Of a stretch of DNA of 64,000 nt, positions 50,009-60,700 are shown one piece after another (position 1 is the stretch's first letter; each line of letters begins with the position of its first letter). The notes beneath the pieces were generated by a model, which was given only the letters and a program-made list of their open reading frames with translations, was not told the DNA's origin and made no database searches. Source of the stretch: Lachnospiraceae bacterium (lineage in GTDB: Bacteria; Bacillota; Clostridia; Lachnospirales; Lachnospiraceae); the NCBI GenBank assembly GCA_016281555.1, contig JAEEIV010000054.1:21668-85667 (forward strand), read 5' to 3'. Made by a program: the position numbers and the translations under genes.

Positions 50009-51358
50009 TTATTCCTTGGGCCGGATACGGAGAAGGTAAGCATTGTAATTCTCCACATCCAGATACGCCGAAAACTCATTGGAAGTAAACCTCTCTTCCC
50101 GCATGAGTTTCAGATCCTTTCCCTCGTCCAAAAGATAATATTCGACAATGACAGGTCCCTGAGAGCATGCATTTTTAACCGTAACCTTCAAAGACTTTGC
50201 GCTTTCTTGCTCATTCTTGTCATAATAAGTCAGGAGAATCGCATGCTCTTTCCCATCGGTAGCGGCAGCGGCGTAAACATTGCCGCAGTCCAGAACCGGC
50301 TTCACATATCCCCCGAGTTCTCTCAGTTCAGAAAAAGCTTTGAGTACATAATAAGTCTTTAACCTTTCGTCGCCGCTGAGCCCGAAAATGCCGTTGAACT
50401 TACAAGGCCGCGCGTCGTAATACATCAGCATGTCCAGCGAAGACGCCTGACCGACACACATTGCCCCAAGGACAAAAGAGGCGCCCTTCAGTCCCATGAT
50501 CGTCCGAATGGATTGCTGATAAAGTTCGCCTGTCCAGCCACCGACGTAATTCCATTCGTCCAGCACGGTTTCGGTATCCGTGTATCCGTTTTCATCCAGA
50601 AGCGCTCTGAACTTTTCTATGATTTCGGCGAGATAATCCACATCGTCGGCATAACAATGGAAAGAAAAGAAATCAAGGGGAATGCCGTTCTTTCTGGCAT
50701 ACGGCAAAAACTCCTGAGAGAACCCGCTGTTGTAATAGCAGATGGCAGGACCGCCGATTTTCAACTCAGGGAATCTTCCCTTCAGGTATTTCGCCGCTGT
50801 TTGATAGAACTCCATGAACTGCTCTTCTGTTCCCTGCCAGCACGGGTTACTGCCGTCCGGATTCACGCAATCCGGCTCATTCCAAATCTCCCAATAACGG
50901 ATCCCCATATGAAAGCCGTTTGCCCATCCTTCGTTGTAATGCAGAATGATATGTTCGCAAATCTTCGCCCACTTCAAAAAATCCGACGGAGGATAGGTTC
51001 CGCATTTTTTCTTGTGTTCGATCGTTGCTCCCAATCGATAGAACACCTCCGTACCGGCCGCCTGAATGGTTTTGAGGTATTCATCGGTCGGCTCAAACTC
51101 GTATGACTTTTCGTCGTTCTCATCGGCAGAGAAATCACGGAATATCCGGTGGACATCCACGGACCATTCGCCGCCGTAGTCCGCAAAGAAGGCCGCGTCA
51201 TGCAGGCGCGCGAAAGGAATGTGTAATTCTTTATAATCACTGAAATTGCCGGTTTTCCGGACTTCCGAACCATAAGGGCCGTTATTCACAGCGTTCATGG
51301 GTTTGATGGCCCCGGAAACCTGATTGAAGTCAACCGTCATTTTTCCAATGCTGCTCAT
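50009..51358 (-). CDS. GH39-like beta-glycosidase
   Basis: A 449-residue clan GH-A enzyme most like GH39 (beta-xylosidase/alpha-L-iduronidase). The acid/base is Glu161 in YWEIWNEPD and the nucleophile Glu268 in VLDEWNY; a C-terminal beta domain follows from ~360. No signal peptide. The start overlaps the GH42 stop (ATGA). Xylosides, arabinosides or galactosides are all possible substrates in this family. Confidence 0.85.
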   Translation of the reverse strand: MSSIGKMTVDFNQVSGAIKPMNAVNNGPYGSEVRKTGNFSDYKELHIPFARLHDAAFFADYGGEWSVDVHRIFRDFSADENDEKSYEFEPTDEYLKTIQAAGTEVFYRLGATIEHKKKCGTYPPSDFLKWAKICEHIILHYNEGWANGFHMGIRYWEIWNEPDCVNPDGSNPCWQGTEEQFMEFYQTAAKYLKGRFPELKIGGPAICYYNSGFSQEFLPYARKNGIPLDFFSFHCYADDVDYLAEIIEKFRALLDENGYTDTETVLDEWNYVGGWTGELYQQSIRTIMGLKGASFVLGAMCVGQASSLDMLMYYDARPCKFNGIFGLSGDERLKTYYVLKAFSELRELGGYVKPVLDCGNVYAAAATDGKEHAILLTYYDKNEQESAKSLKVTVKNACSQGPVIVEYYLLDEGKDLKLMREERFTSNEFSAYLDVENYNAYLLRIRPKE

Positions 51359-53382
51359 TTGATCCTCCTCAAAACCTTAAATCCGAACCGGCAGAGTTCG
51401 ACAGAACTCACCCGCTCACCCGTCAGCAAATCCTCGTAAAGCCCGTTCAGGACAATATCCTCCGCTTTTTCGTTCGAGTAGTTTTCAATAAAGAGATACT
51501 CTTTTTCGCCGTCCGTCCTTACTTGGGCGGATACTCCTTCCCGGCCGGACGCGATGCAGGATTTCACATTCAGTTCTTTTAAAATTCGTCCGATCGCAAA
51601 ATTCTTAAATTCGCCCGTGTCGCGGAACGCCTGATAATAGGCCTTTCCTTTGCCGTACTCATTCACGGTAAAGCAAGGAGTTCCCCGGTAAAAATCCGTT
51701 TGATAAGTTGCGCGCGCCTTGGCGGTCCGAAGATGGATGATCTCGCAATACTCTTTTGCCGTAAAGGACTTTCCGCCGAACTCGATCTCCTGTTCTTCTT
51801 CCGGAAGAAGCGAATCGATCTCCTCGTTCCAGATACCGAACACGTCTTTTAACTGCCCTGCAGGGAACCCGCCGAGATGCGCAAGGGCGTTTTCATCCGC
51901 ATAGCCGAGCATATAAGTTGCATAAATCGTACCGCCGTTCTTCACATACTCCGCGATCTTCTCTTCCAATTTCTTGCTGACTATATACTGCATCGGCATG
52001 ATGATCAGCTTGTACTTTGAAAAATCCGAATTACTGTTGACGATATCGGCAGGAATGGAGTTTTTCCAGAGAACTCCGTAGTACTGGACGTCCTCGCGGT
52101 AATATCCGGTATGTCTGGGCGAAAAAGCATAAACGATATCCAGCGCCCACAGATTTTCTGCATCGTAAAAAAGAGCGGTTTCCGCTTCCGCGGTACACCC
52201 GCAGACCTCGTCAATCTTTTTTAACGTCTGCCCGGTGGCGGAAACTTCCCGAAAGATCCTTGTATTTTCACTTCCTTCATGATCGACGATCGCACCATGG
52301 TACTGCTCATTCGCGCCGCGGGATTTCCGAAACTGAAAATACCCCACGCTGTCGCTTCCGTGTGCCACGGCGGAAATGCCGGCAAGCGTAAGGATTCCCG
52401 GCCTCTGAAGTTTGTTCTGCGGCATCCAGCTGACCAAGCCCGGGGCGCTTTCCATCAGCATAAACGGCCTGTTCTTGAGTGAACGGACATAATCATACTG
52501 CCACGCCGAATCGATCGCCTCACCGACCTCGCTCGGTCTTCCCCAGTTCGGATAAATGTCGATGGATGCAAAATCCAGAATCTTTGCAAATTCAAAGAGA
52601 TCGTAATCCCGCTGCGGCATCAGGTTGGTGGTGACAACGGCATCCGGATCAATGCTTTTAATGATATCCGACTGGAATTTCAGATAATCAATGATTGAAA
52701 GGTCCGTAAACCGTTTCCAGTCGAGATAAAGCGCATCGTATGCAGTTCCACCATGCGGTGGCTCAATCTCCTCAAAAGAACCGACCTCACCGGACGACCA
52801 CTTGGCCCAATACGTCCTGTTCAGGTTTTCAACCGTCCGATATTTCTCCTTGAGGAATTCCCGGAACCTCTTTCTGCAGTTTTCACAGAAGCATTGTCCA
52901 TAGATCTCGTTATCAAGATGCCAGGCAAGGACCGCCGGATCCTTTGCATATCGCTCTGCCAGTTTCCGAACGATGATTCCGACTTTTTCCCGGTATTTCG
53001 GGGAAGTAAAACAGGTTTTTCCGCGAACGGACCCCAGACTTAAGGCAGGAGGATTTCCGTCCTTCGTAATACGCAGGATCTCCGGATACTTTTTCGCCAT
53101 CCAATGCGGCGGCGCCACGGTCGGTGTGGCGAGAACGACATGCCCGCCGGCTTTTCCGATCCTTTCAATGATTTCATCCAAAAATGCAAAATCGAACTGC
53201 CCTTCTCTGGGTTCCAATGTCGACCACGAAAACACGCCGACCGTCATCTCATTGCAGTTCGCCGCCTTCATGAGACGCATGTCCTCATCCCAGATCTCCT
53301 TGGTATCGATCCATTGTTCCGGGTTATAGTCCCCGCCGTGCAGAAGATGAGGGAATGCTTTATTCAGATAAGTTTTTTTCAT
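51355..53382 (-). CDS. GH42 beta-galactosidase
   Basis: A 675-residue cytoplasmic beta-galactosidase of family 42. The acid/base is Glu159 in WHLDNEIYG and the nucleophile Glu311 in FMLMESAPG. The structural zinc site is complete: Cys124, Cys164, Cys166 and Cys169. Typical N terminus (LLHGGDYNPEQW) and the trimerisation/beta domains after ~390 are present. GH42 enzymes act on galacto-oligosaccharides from plant galactans. It overlaps its neighbours by 4 bases on both sides. Confidence 0.95.
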   Translation of the reverse strand: MKKTYLNKAFPHLLHGGDYNPEQWIDTKEIWDEDMRLMKAANCNEMTVGVFSWSTLEPREGQFDFAFLDEIIERIGKAGGHVVLATPTVAPPHWMAKKYPEILRITKDGNPPALSLGSVRGKTCFTSPKYREKVGIIVRKLAERYAKDPAVLAWHLDNEIYGQCFCENCRKRFREFLKEKYRTVENLNRTYWAKWSSGEVGSFEEIEPPHGGTAYDALYLDWKRFTDLSIIDYLKFQSDIIKSIDPDAVVTTNLMPQRDYDLFEFAKILDFASIDIYPNWGRPSEVGEAIDSAWQYDYVRSLKNRPFMLMESAPGLVSWMPQNKLQRPGILTLAGISAVAHGSDSVGYFQFRKSRGANEQYHGAIVDHEGSENTRIFREVSATGQTLKKIDEVCGCTAEAETALFYDAENLWALDIVYAFSPRHTGYYREDVQYYGVLWKNSIPADIVNSNSDFSKYKLIIMPMQYIVSKKLEEKIAEYVKNGGTIYATYMLGYADENALAHLGGFPAGQLKDVFGIWNEEIDSLLPEEEQEIEFGGKSFTAKEYCEIIHLRTAKARATYQTDFYRGTPCFTVNEYGKGKAYYQAFRDTGEFKNFAIGRILKELNVKSCIASGREGVSAQVRTDGEKEYLFIENYSNEKAEDIVLNGLYEDLLTGERVSSVELCRFGFKVLRRIK

Positions 53383-55016
53383 AACAACCTCTTCACTTTT
53401 TCAATGAAAGCGGTATGCCACTCGGCACTGTGCGGATAATCGGTAAATCCGTCTACTCGTTCATTTTTTAATAACTCTGTCACACGTTCCCGGCCGATTA
53501 TCTTTTCCAGCGAATACAAAAGATCGTAGTCTTCAAAACAGAGCGCCATCATTTCGGACCGCATGGACCGGTTCACGCCGTGTTCAGCGGGATAGACGAT
53601 GAATCCATCTCCCGGCGGAAACGCTCCGCCTGCATTCGAATCCGAATAAGGATCGATCGGACGATAGGAAAGACCGCTGTTCCAGAAATTAAAGCCCCAG
53701 TGCAGAAAGCCCTGAACGCCGGAAAGATACAATTGAAGCCCGAACACGCGCAGCCTCTGCAGCGGGAAATTCAAAAACCGGTTGCTGTAATAGTCTCCTG
53801 CGGGCTCACAGCAGTAATAGACGAGCATATCTTTCACGCGTTCCCTCAGAAACGCCTCTGCATGCGGCGTCTCCGGCACCGGAATGTCAACCAATCCCTG
53901 CCTGTAAAACTCGATGTTGCTCAAGGCATCGATCGTGGGCAAGTCGCCCAAATGACGCTTCACCGCACTTCTCAAGGCCTTGTATCGTTCCAGATGTTTT
54001 TGATCCGGTTCATCGGTCAGGTGGAAGCAGCACAGGTCCGCTATTCCTTCGGTCCGGATAAATCCGGCAAGTTCCGGAAGAAAGGCATCCAGGAACTCAA
54101 TATATTCCCCACTGAGAGAGTCGTTTTCCCAACCGAAAATCCTTTTCTTTTCACGATTGACTGTTGCAATGATTTTGGGGCAATGCTCGCCACCCCATTG
54201 CGTAAAAAGATGGGAAAACTCAATGTATTGAATCCCCCGGCTTAACACAAACTCTAAAAACCTTTTCAGTTCCGAAAAGTCGAAGGAGTACTTCCCGTTT
54301 TCAACGGAAACACCGACAAGTTGCGTTGTCATGCGCTCTCCGCCGACAGCGGTATCGAGCGGAGGCGTAAAAATCGGGGTTAAAAGCATGTTGAAGCCTG
54401 ATTGGGTATAAATCCTCAGGAACTCCTCAAAAACCCCGTAAAACCCCTCGGAAAACGCTTCTACGCCGTGTTCACGGCAGATGCAGTCATAATGCATCCA
54501 GTTGGTCTTTTTGATTTCAGCATGAGTGAATCTTTCGGGCAGCACTTCGAGATCATATCCGGTCTCGCCCAGCCGATTGCCTTCAGCATCACATACGGAA
54601 AAAGTGATCCGGTGATTGCCGACGGGCAGTTCCCCGTTCGGTTCAACCCGAACCCAGAGGCATCTGTTTCCGTTCGGCGGCAGAATCAGGTCACCGGTTT
54701 TCAATGGCCGGATCACATCGGGATACGATCCCGCGCCTCCAAGCACATAGTCGTCGGTCTTGCCGATTAAAATGTTTTCAGCCGGAACGGAATCGATCAC
54801 TCCGAGGGAAACGAAAGGCTTCAGATCCCCCCAAACCTCCACCTGCAGGCCGTAAAGCGCCCAAGACTGCAGGGAGCGGATCACCAGTTGAAACCGATGG
54901 CATTGGTTTCTCAGTGTGACACCCGAGGTCTCGATGCCCGTGATCACACTGTCCGCCCTGAGTTTCTCCATACAGCTTACGGTCGTTATTTGTATGTTCA
55001 GATCGGATTTCTTCAT
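53379..55016 (-). CDS. DUF4091 domain glycoside hydrolase-like protein
   Basis: A 545-residue protein of the DUF4091 / GH123-like group. An N-terminal beta domain (to ~165) is followed by a barrel with GIQYIEFSHLFTQWGG and FHLTDEPD, the latter a likely acid residue pair as in GH123, and a C-terminal VQGFLHWGFNFWN plus GDGFIVYP, the DUF4091 hallmark. No signal peptide. It is the first gene of the intracellular sugar operon. Its ATG lies only 6 bases after a -10 box and lacks a near ribosome binding site. Confidence 0.8.
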   Translation of the reverse strand: MKKSDLNIQITTVSCMEKLRADSVITGIETSGVTLRNQCHRFQLVIRSLQSWALYGLQVEVWGDLKPFVSLGVIDSVPAENILIGKTDDYVLGGAGSYPDVIRPLKTGDLILPPNGNRCLWVRVEPNGELPVGNHRITFSVCDAEGNRLGETGYDLEVLPERFTHAEIKKTNWMHYDCICREHGVEAFSEGFYGVFEEFLRIYTQSGFNMLLTPIFTPPLDTAVGGERMTTQLVGVSVENGKYSFDFSELKRFLEFVLSRGIQYIEFSHLFTQWGGEHCPKIIATVNREKKRIFGWENDSLSGEYIEFLDAFLPELAGFIRTEGIADLCCFHLTDEPDQKHLERYKALRSAVKRHLGDLPTIDALSNIEFYRQGLVDIPVPETPHAEAFLRERVKDMLVYYCCEPAGDYYSNRFLNFPLQRLRVFGLQLYLSGVQGFLHWGFNFWNSGLSYRPIDPYSDSNAGGAFPPGDGFIVYPAEHGVNRSMRSEMMALCFEDYDLLYSLEKIIGRERVTELLKNERVDGFTDYPHSAEWHTAFIEKVKRLL

Positions 55017-55022
55017 GCTTTC

Positions 55023-55051
55023 ATTCTACCCCTGCATTCTCCGAAAAGCAA
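55023..55051 (-). promoter_or_regulatory. Promoter of the intracellular glycosidase operon, possibly leaderless
   Basis: TTGCTT (55051-55046) and TAGAAT (55028-55023) on the minus strand with a 17-base spacer. The -10 ends 6 bases before the ATG at 55016, so the transcript should start at or next to the start codon. Confidence 0.5.
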
Positions 55052-55073
55052 GAAACTGCTGAAAAAACACAAA

Positions 55074-55131
55074 GGGAAGCGGCAAAACGAATTCCCGAAA
55101 TGATGATCTGAAATCCGTTTTTGCCGCTCCC
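55074..55131 (-). terminator. Terminator of the GH43 gene
   Basis: Arms of 16 bases (55074-55089 and 55116-55131) pair with one mismatch around a 26-base loop; TTTGTGTTTTTT follows on the minus strand. It lies between the GH43 stop and the DUF4091 promoter. Confidence 0.75.
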
Positions 55132-55160
55132 GCTATGGGCCTAACAGTCCCTGTACATTT

Positions 55161-57635
55161 TTAATTCGGCGTCCATGTATCGCCCCAACTGTCGTTCCAG
55201 TTCAACTCCACATCGTCGTTGCAGTAGAAAATCACATTGGTAAAACTGCATTTGTTCAAGTTGCCTCCGAGACCGATCCTGAAGTTCCCTGTAAAGTGCA
55301 GATTAAACGACTTGCTCGCCGGATCACTGTTCGGAACGGTGTCGGATACCAATGCATTGATCTCCGCCAGAGAGTAACTCCGCGTTAAAACCTGGGAGCC
55401 ATTCCGGTTGGACACCTTGATCGTAATCATGCTATTTGATGCGGAGGTGCCTGCCGTATAGGAGACCTTGAGATCAATGGCGCCTTCATTGTCAAACAGC
55501 CAGCCGACATACTTGTACTTATAGGGATCCCGGGCATAATCCTTGCAGAAGAATATGTTCCCCTCCTTCTCCACGCCAATGAGCAGTCTGCTCAAATACC
55601 CGTCGCCTTCTCGCTGATACAATGTGATGCCGCCGCAGAACTGGTCTGTACCCGACACTCTCGTTATTGTCGTCGAAACGGTGAAACTCTTTCCGGAGTT
55701 TTCCCAAAGTCTTGCAGAACCATAACCATCGGTGGCGTATTCGGTCTTTTCGTAATCGTTATAGAAAAGTCCACCCTCGTCGGTGATACTCACCGTTGCC
55801 TTGACTCCTCCGAAAGAGAGCACGCCGCCAGATACGGATATCGGTTGCACGAAAACCCTTCTCTTAGCCAGGTAATCATCAGTTCCGATGTCATCTGTTC
55901 CTACCACACCGTGATAGGAAGTCCAATAACTGCCGTCGGCATTTTTGAAAACATGATTGTGTCCCGTGCAGTAGACATTATTCGATGTAGAGCGCCATAT
56001 GGCCGTTCCGCCTTGCGTCCAGTTGCTGGAAGACATAGGATCCTTATTGGAACATTTATAATAATCCACATGATAATCTTTTGATTCCGTCAAACTGCCG
56101 GCGAAATTACCTACTGAATACATAAGATATAAATCGTCTCCGTCGATAAGCGTACAGGGACCCTCTTCGAGTTTTGAATTCTTACTGATATTCACTGCAT
56201 CGTTGTTGACAGATGTAGGACTGTTCATCGTACAGATGAAAATTCTGGGAGAACTGGTCTCCGAATTGACAGTTCTGCCGCTGAAAGTGTAATACAACTG
56301 ATTTTTGTAATAGAAGGCGTGACCGTCGATAGCATATTTACCTGAGACAACGCTCGGTTCTAACTTAACGGGTGTTTTCCACGAACCCGAAGGGTCTTGC
56401 GAATTACACTCCAAAACAAACATCCTTTCGGACATAGTCCCGCCGTCGGAACTTGCCGAGCAACCAGAAACATAAATATACCAATTACCATTCAAGTATT
56501 CGAGTTCGGGCGCCCAGATCTTTTTTGCCAAAGCGCTGTTATAGTTCGCCGAACTTGTATTCGTCGGATCGTAAATGGTCGTGAAATTTGTCCCATCACC
56601 CCAACCATTGTCTCCGCCTTCGAGAAGTTCTTCAAGACTTCTCGACTTACGAACCAAAATCTTGTTAGATGAATCGACGGTAACGTAATAATAGAACCCG
56701 TTCCTGTATGTTACCGAAGGATCGGCGCCGTAGATGTTTTCTTTATTGTATAAAGTAGTCGTGTGGCTGACGCGCTCCTGATAATAAGCCTTATACTGAA
56801 CGGCTTTCTTAACCGTCGTATCTTCGGCAACTTTATTGATAAGACCGCTCGACCAGACGGGAGTAGACGTGCCGCCCACTCTTTTTTGCCAACCCAAGAA
56901 GGTTCTGCCGTCAACGACACCAGGATCTGACGGAAAATCAAAATTGCTGCCAAAAGTTTTGGTCTGCGTATCGTATTCATTTCCGTATTCATCCAAAAAC
57001 TCTACATTGTAACTCAGGAGATACGCGCCCAGTTTTGCCGCCTGTTCAGCGGTCGTCCCGAAAGCATTGGAACCGTTGTAATCATTGGTGATTGCGAGCG
57101 CAATGTCCGACATGGACATTTGAACCGAGTCACTGTGATTCACCGTGGACGAATTTCCGTCATTGTTCCAGTCGATGTAGGCAATGGCTGTGATGGGACG
57201 GTTGTAACTTGCCTCCGGAAATCCGTGCAGATAAACGATCCCTTCGGCGTAACTGCTCTTGACTGTCCATTGGTTCACACCCGTTGCCCCGTTGTACAGA
57301 ATGCCGTACCTAGCCTTGCTCGCAGCTGCAGTCCATAGATTCAGTTCCGCCCCATTCACCATATCGGAAGGCGTGATCAGAATACCCGCCACTGCATTGT
57401 CATCGGCGATCAGGGTATTGTATGTCGTGAGATCCAGTTTTACGCCAAACCGGATTCCGTCGTCTCCGGCCGCGTTACTGTAGCGAATCGACATGCCGAG
57501 CATTTCGAATGCAGATGGCGTTACAGCATAAGCCTTTTCGGTCAGATTCGTGAATAAGGCAACCACGAAAACAAGCGAACAAAACGCAATAATCGCCATT
57601 ACTGCTGTTAATCTGGTTTTAAATGATCTTTTCAT
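55161..57635 (-). CDS. Secreted GH43 enzyme with shared N-terminal domain
   Basis: An 824-residue secreted protein. Signal peptide (1-~37), then the shared domain of unknown function (about 40-205, starting SAFEMLGMSIRYSNAAGDDG), an InlB/Flg_new-like beta repeat (about 206-285), and a five-bladed GH43 domain from ~295. The triad is Asp305 (GADPSV), Asp437 (YAIDGHAF) and Glu491 (EEGP), with the family's WAPELEY strand. The last ~190 residues form a concanavalin-like beta domain. It would release arabinose or xylose from pectic or xylan side chains outside the cell. No LPXTG or dockerin is seen. AGG is present before the ATG. Confidence 0.9.
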   Translation of the reverse strand: MKRSFKTRLTAVMAIIAFCSLVFVVALFTNLTEKAYAVTPSAFEMLGMSIRYSNAAGDDGIRFGVKLDLTTYNTLIADDNAVAGILITPSDMVNGAELNLWTAAASKARYGILYNGATGVNQWTVKSSYAEGIVYLHGFPEASYNRPITAIAYIDWNNDGNSSTVNHSDSVQMSMSDIALAITNDYNGSNAFGTTAEQAAKLGAYLLSYNVEFLDEYGNEYDTQTKTFGSNFDFPSDPGVVDGRTFLGWQKRVGGTSTPVWSSGLINKVAEDTTVKKAVQYKAYYQERVSHTTTLYNKENIYGADPSVTYRNGFYYYVTVDSSNKILVRKSRSLEELLEGGDNGWGDGTNFTTIYDPTNTSSANYNSALAKKIWAPELEYLNGNWYIYVSGCSASSDGGTMSERMFVLECNSQDPSGSWKTPVKLEPSVVSGKYAIDGHAFYYKNQLYYTFSGRTVNSETSSPRIFICTMNSPTSVNNDAVNISKNSKLEEGPCTLIDGDDLYLMYSVGNFAGSLTESKDYHVDYYKCSNKDPMSSSNWTQGGTAIWRSTSNNVYCTGHNHVFKNADGSYWTSYHGVVGTDDIGTDDYLAKRRVFVQPISVSGGVLSFGGVKATVSITDEGGLFYNDYEKTEYATDGYGSARLWENSGKSFTVSTTITRVSGTDQFCGGITLYQREGDGYLSRLLIGVEKEGNIFFCKDYARDPYKYKYVGWLFDNEGAIDLKVSYTAGTSASNSMITIKVSNRNGSQVLTRSYSLAEINALVSDTVPNSDPASKSFNLHFTGNFRIGLGGNLNKCSFTNVIFYCNDDVELNWNDSWGDTWTPN

Positions 57636-57701
57636 TTTTTATACCTGCCGTTTATTATTGATAAAAACGGAAATAGCTTACTTTATGATCCTTGTAAACA
57701 A

Positions 57702-60700
57702 TTAAGAATCGGTTTTAATGAACGGTGTGTAATCGTCGTCGTTCGGGTCGGGAACAAACCTGTTGATCTCTTCCGGATCGGTCGAATAAACGACATCTGA
57801 GAATTTTGCCGAACCGTCAAACACCGCGCCGCCGAACTTAATCGCAGCGGAAGAAGCACCATCTCCAAGCATAGTACCGAGAAAACTCCAGTTTCCACCC
57901 CAACTCGGAGTAAGCGTGCCTGCCGTTTCCATGACCTTAACGCCGTCGATGAACATATAGTAAGTTCCGTTTTTATAAACGAATGTAAGCGTATTATCAC
58001 CATAGGTCAAGCCGAGATCAGAGCAGTTGATAATGCCTTCACCGGTCCACCCCCAACCGTCGCCGGCTTCCCGATAGACCTTCAGTTTTTTACTCTCCGA
58101 CCACTGGAAAAGAACGTGATACCTATTAACGGGAGCAGAAGGTCCGTCGAAAGTACCTACGGCAAAGCCGACACTGTTGGAATCAACGCTCGTTACATTT
58201 ACGGAAACAACAAAGTTCTGCCCCTGTGAAAACTCAACCCCGTCAAAAAGCATGGCGGCGGGTTTGTTCGTATTCACTTTTATGGTTTTGCCGGTCGCCG
58301 TGCCGTTGGGATAAATACCCGTACCGGAACTGAAAACGGGGGCTGCGGTGAAAGCCAAATAATCGCTGATCACGCTTTCATCGGTCGTCAAAACGAAATC
58401 TCCGAAAACAGCCGAGCCGGACAAAGTGGTAAGTCCCATTTTCAGCTTGCCTTCGCTGCCGATAACGCTCTTTATCGTTGCCGAAGACCCCGAAAACGCC
58501 TGATCTTCGCTTATTTCAAGAACTCTCTTGTTATTGATCAATAAATAGTATTTATTTCCTTTGTAAACGAGAACGAGTCTTGCCGGGCCGAATTCCATAT
58601 CGCAAGGATAAGAATTGTCGCCTACACTTATCGACCCGTAAGGATCGTGTCTCCATATACAGATATCTTTTAAAGAACCTTGATTTCGCCAATCGAACAT
58701 CACATGTTTTGCGTTGTCGTTCCCTAACGATCCGACGACGAAACCTACGTTTTCCGCATTGAGATCATCGAGAAAAACGGATAGCATAAAACTATCGCCA
58801 GCATCGACTTCCGCCCCGTCGAGCACAAACGCACCGACAGTACCAGGCGAATCAATTCTGTAATCGCCTTCACGACTCTTAATTACGCCGTCGTAAAGCG
58901 ATAACGCGCCGTTTTCGGCAGAAAATCCCGAATACTCGTAGGAATAACCGTCAATAAGGATGGATTTTATCCTATGTATCGTGCTTTTAGATACGTTAAC
59001 GGTGTTAACGAGATAATCTTCTATCTTTTCGGACAAAGTATCGCCGATCTGCCCATCGAGCATATTGACGTAAAGATTTGCAATACTGCTAACGGATCTC
59101 GACTCTTCTATATGGCCGAAGTTGGAAAAAAGATAATCCCTTAAAAGCGTTTCTTTCGGAACGCCGAGAAGCCCGTTCAGAAGATAGGAAATAAAGCCCG
59201 TTCTGTCTGTGCCAATGGTGCAATGGTAGATGATCGGATAATTGCTCCTGTCCGAAAGATATTCAAACGCCTTCTTTATCGAAGGATAGTTTTCGCTGCT
59301 GTTCAAGCCCGAAGAGAAGCCCATAGGACATTGATAGTAATTGATATCGTCACCGATCACGCTCGTATCAGTGAGTCCGCCAACCTCGTTCATCTTTTTT
59401 TCAACATCCCAATAATCGGTCGAACGCAGATCGATTTCCGTCTTTATACCGAGAGATCGCATCGTTTCGATGCCTTTTTCCGTGATGATGGGATAAACGT
59501 TATTCGTGTCCGAATTATTCAGCCTTGCGCACCTGTAAATAAGCCCTTGCCTGATCGTTCCGTCCGCCACGGTATAACCGCCGAGATCACGCATATTCGT
59601 GATGCCGTCACAATCGATAAAGCGTGGCAGTCCTGCGTCAGTCGTAAACGACTGCACTCCACTCGAAAAGGTTTTACCGCTGTATTCGCCTTTTAGTTTA
59701 TAATAATATGTCGTGCCTGTTTTCAGATTATAGATTTCGGTTTCTTCGCCGACCACATCTATCGTCTGAAATTCAGTGAAGTTTAAATCTTCGCTTAAAA
59801 GAATCACTCTGTCGTGAAGGTTTTCCGACGAAGGCGAATTTATGATTACAGGCAAGGGTTTGCTCTGTTCACTCGTTCCGTTTGCGTATGTGGCTACGGA
59901 ATCATAGGAGTCTGCAAGATACGCAAGCTGCTGATTTGTATGAATTACGGCGTTTTCGGATGATCGGAAAACCACACTTTCGACCGACGCCTTATAAAGC
60001 ATGTCCCTTTTGACGGCACGATCCTCTTGGCTGATTTCGATCGTCGTGTCCGACCAAACGGGCGAATTCTTCGTGCTTAAATTTTTGAGCCACCCGAAAA
60101 AGATACTGTCGCTCGAGACAGAATAATCATTCGGGAAAGAGAATTCTTCGCCGAATTTAAACTTTTGAGTACCTACGATCAGATTATTGTTTTCATCTAA
60201 AAAATCGACCGAGTATTCAAGAAGATAATTGTCGAGTTTTGCTGCCTGCACCGAAGTAGTGCCAAAAGCATTGGAACAGTTGTAATCATTGGTGATTGCG
60301 AGCGCAATGTCCGCCATGGACTTTTGAACCGAATCACTGTGATTCACCGTGGACGGATTGCCGTCATTGTTCCAGTCGATATAGGCAACGGCGGTGATGG
60401 GTCGGTTGTAACTTGCCTCCGGGAATCCGTGAAGATAGACGATCCCTTCGGCGTAACTGTTCTTGACTGTCCATTGGTTCTCACCTGTTGCACCGTTGTA
60501 CAGAATGCCATACCGCGCCTTGCTTGTGGCTGCCGTCCATAAATCTAACCCCGAACCGCTGATCATATCGGAAGGTGTGATCAGGATACCTGCCACTGCA
60601 TTGTTATCTGCGATCAGGGTATTATAGGTCGTGAGATCCAGCTTCACGCCGAACCGGATCCCGTCGTCTCCGGCCGCGTCACTGTAACGGATGGACATAC

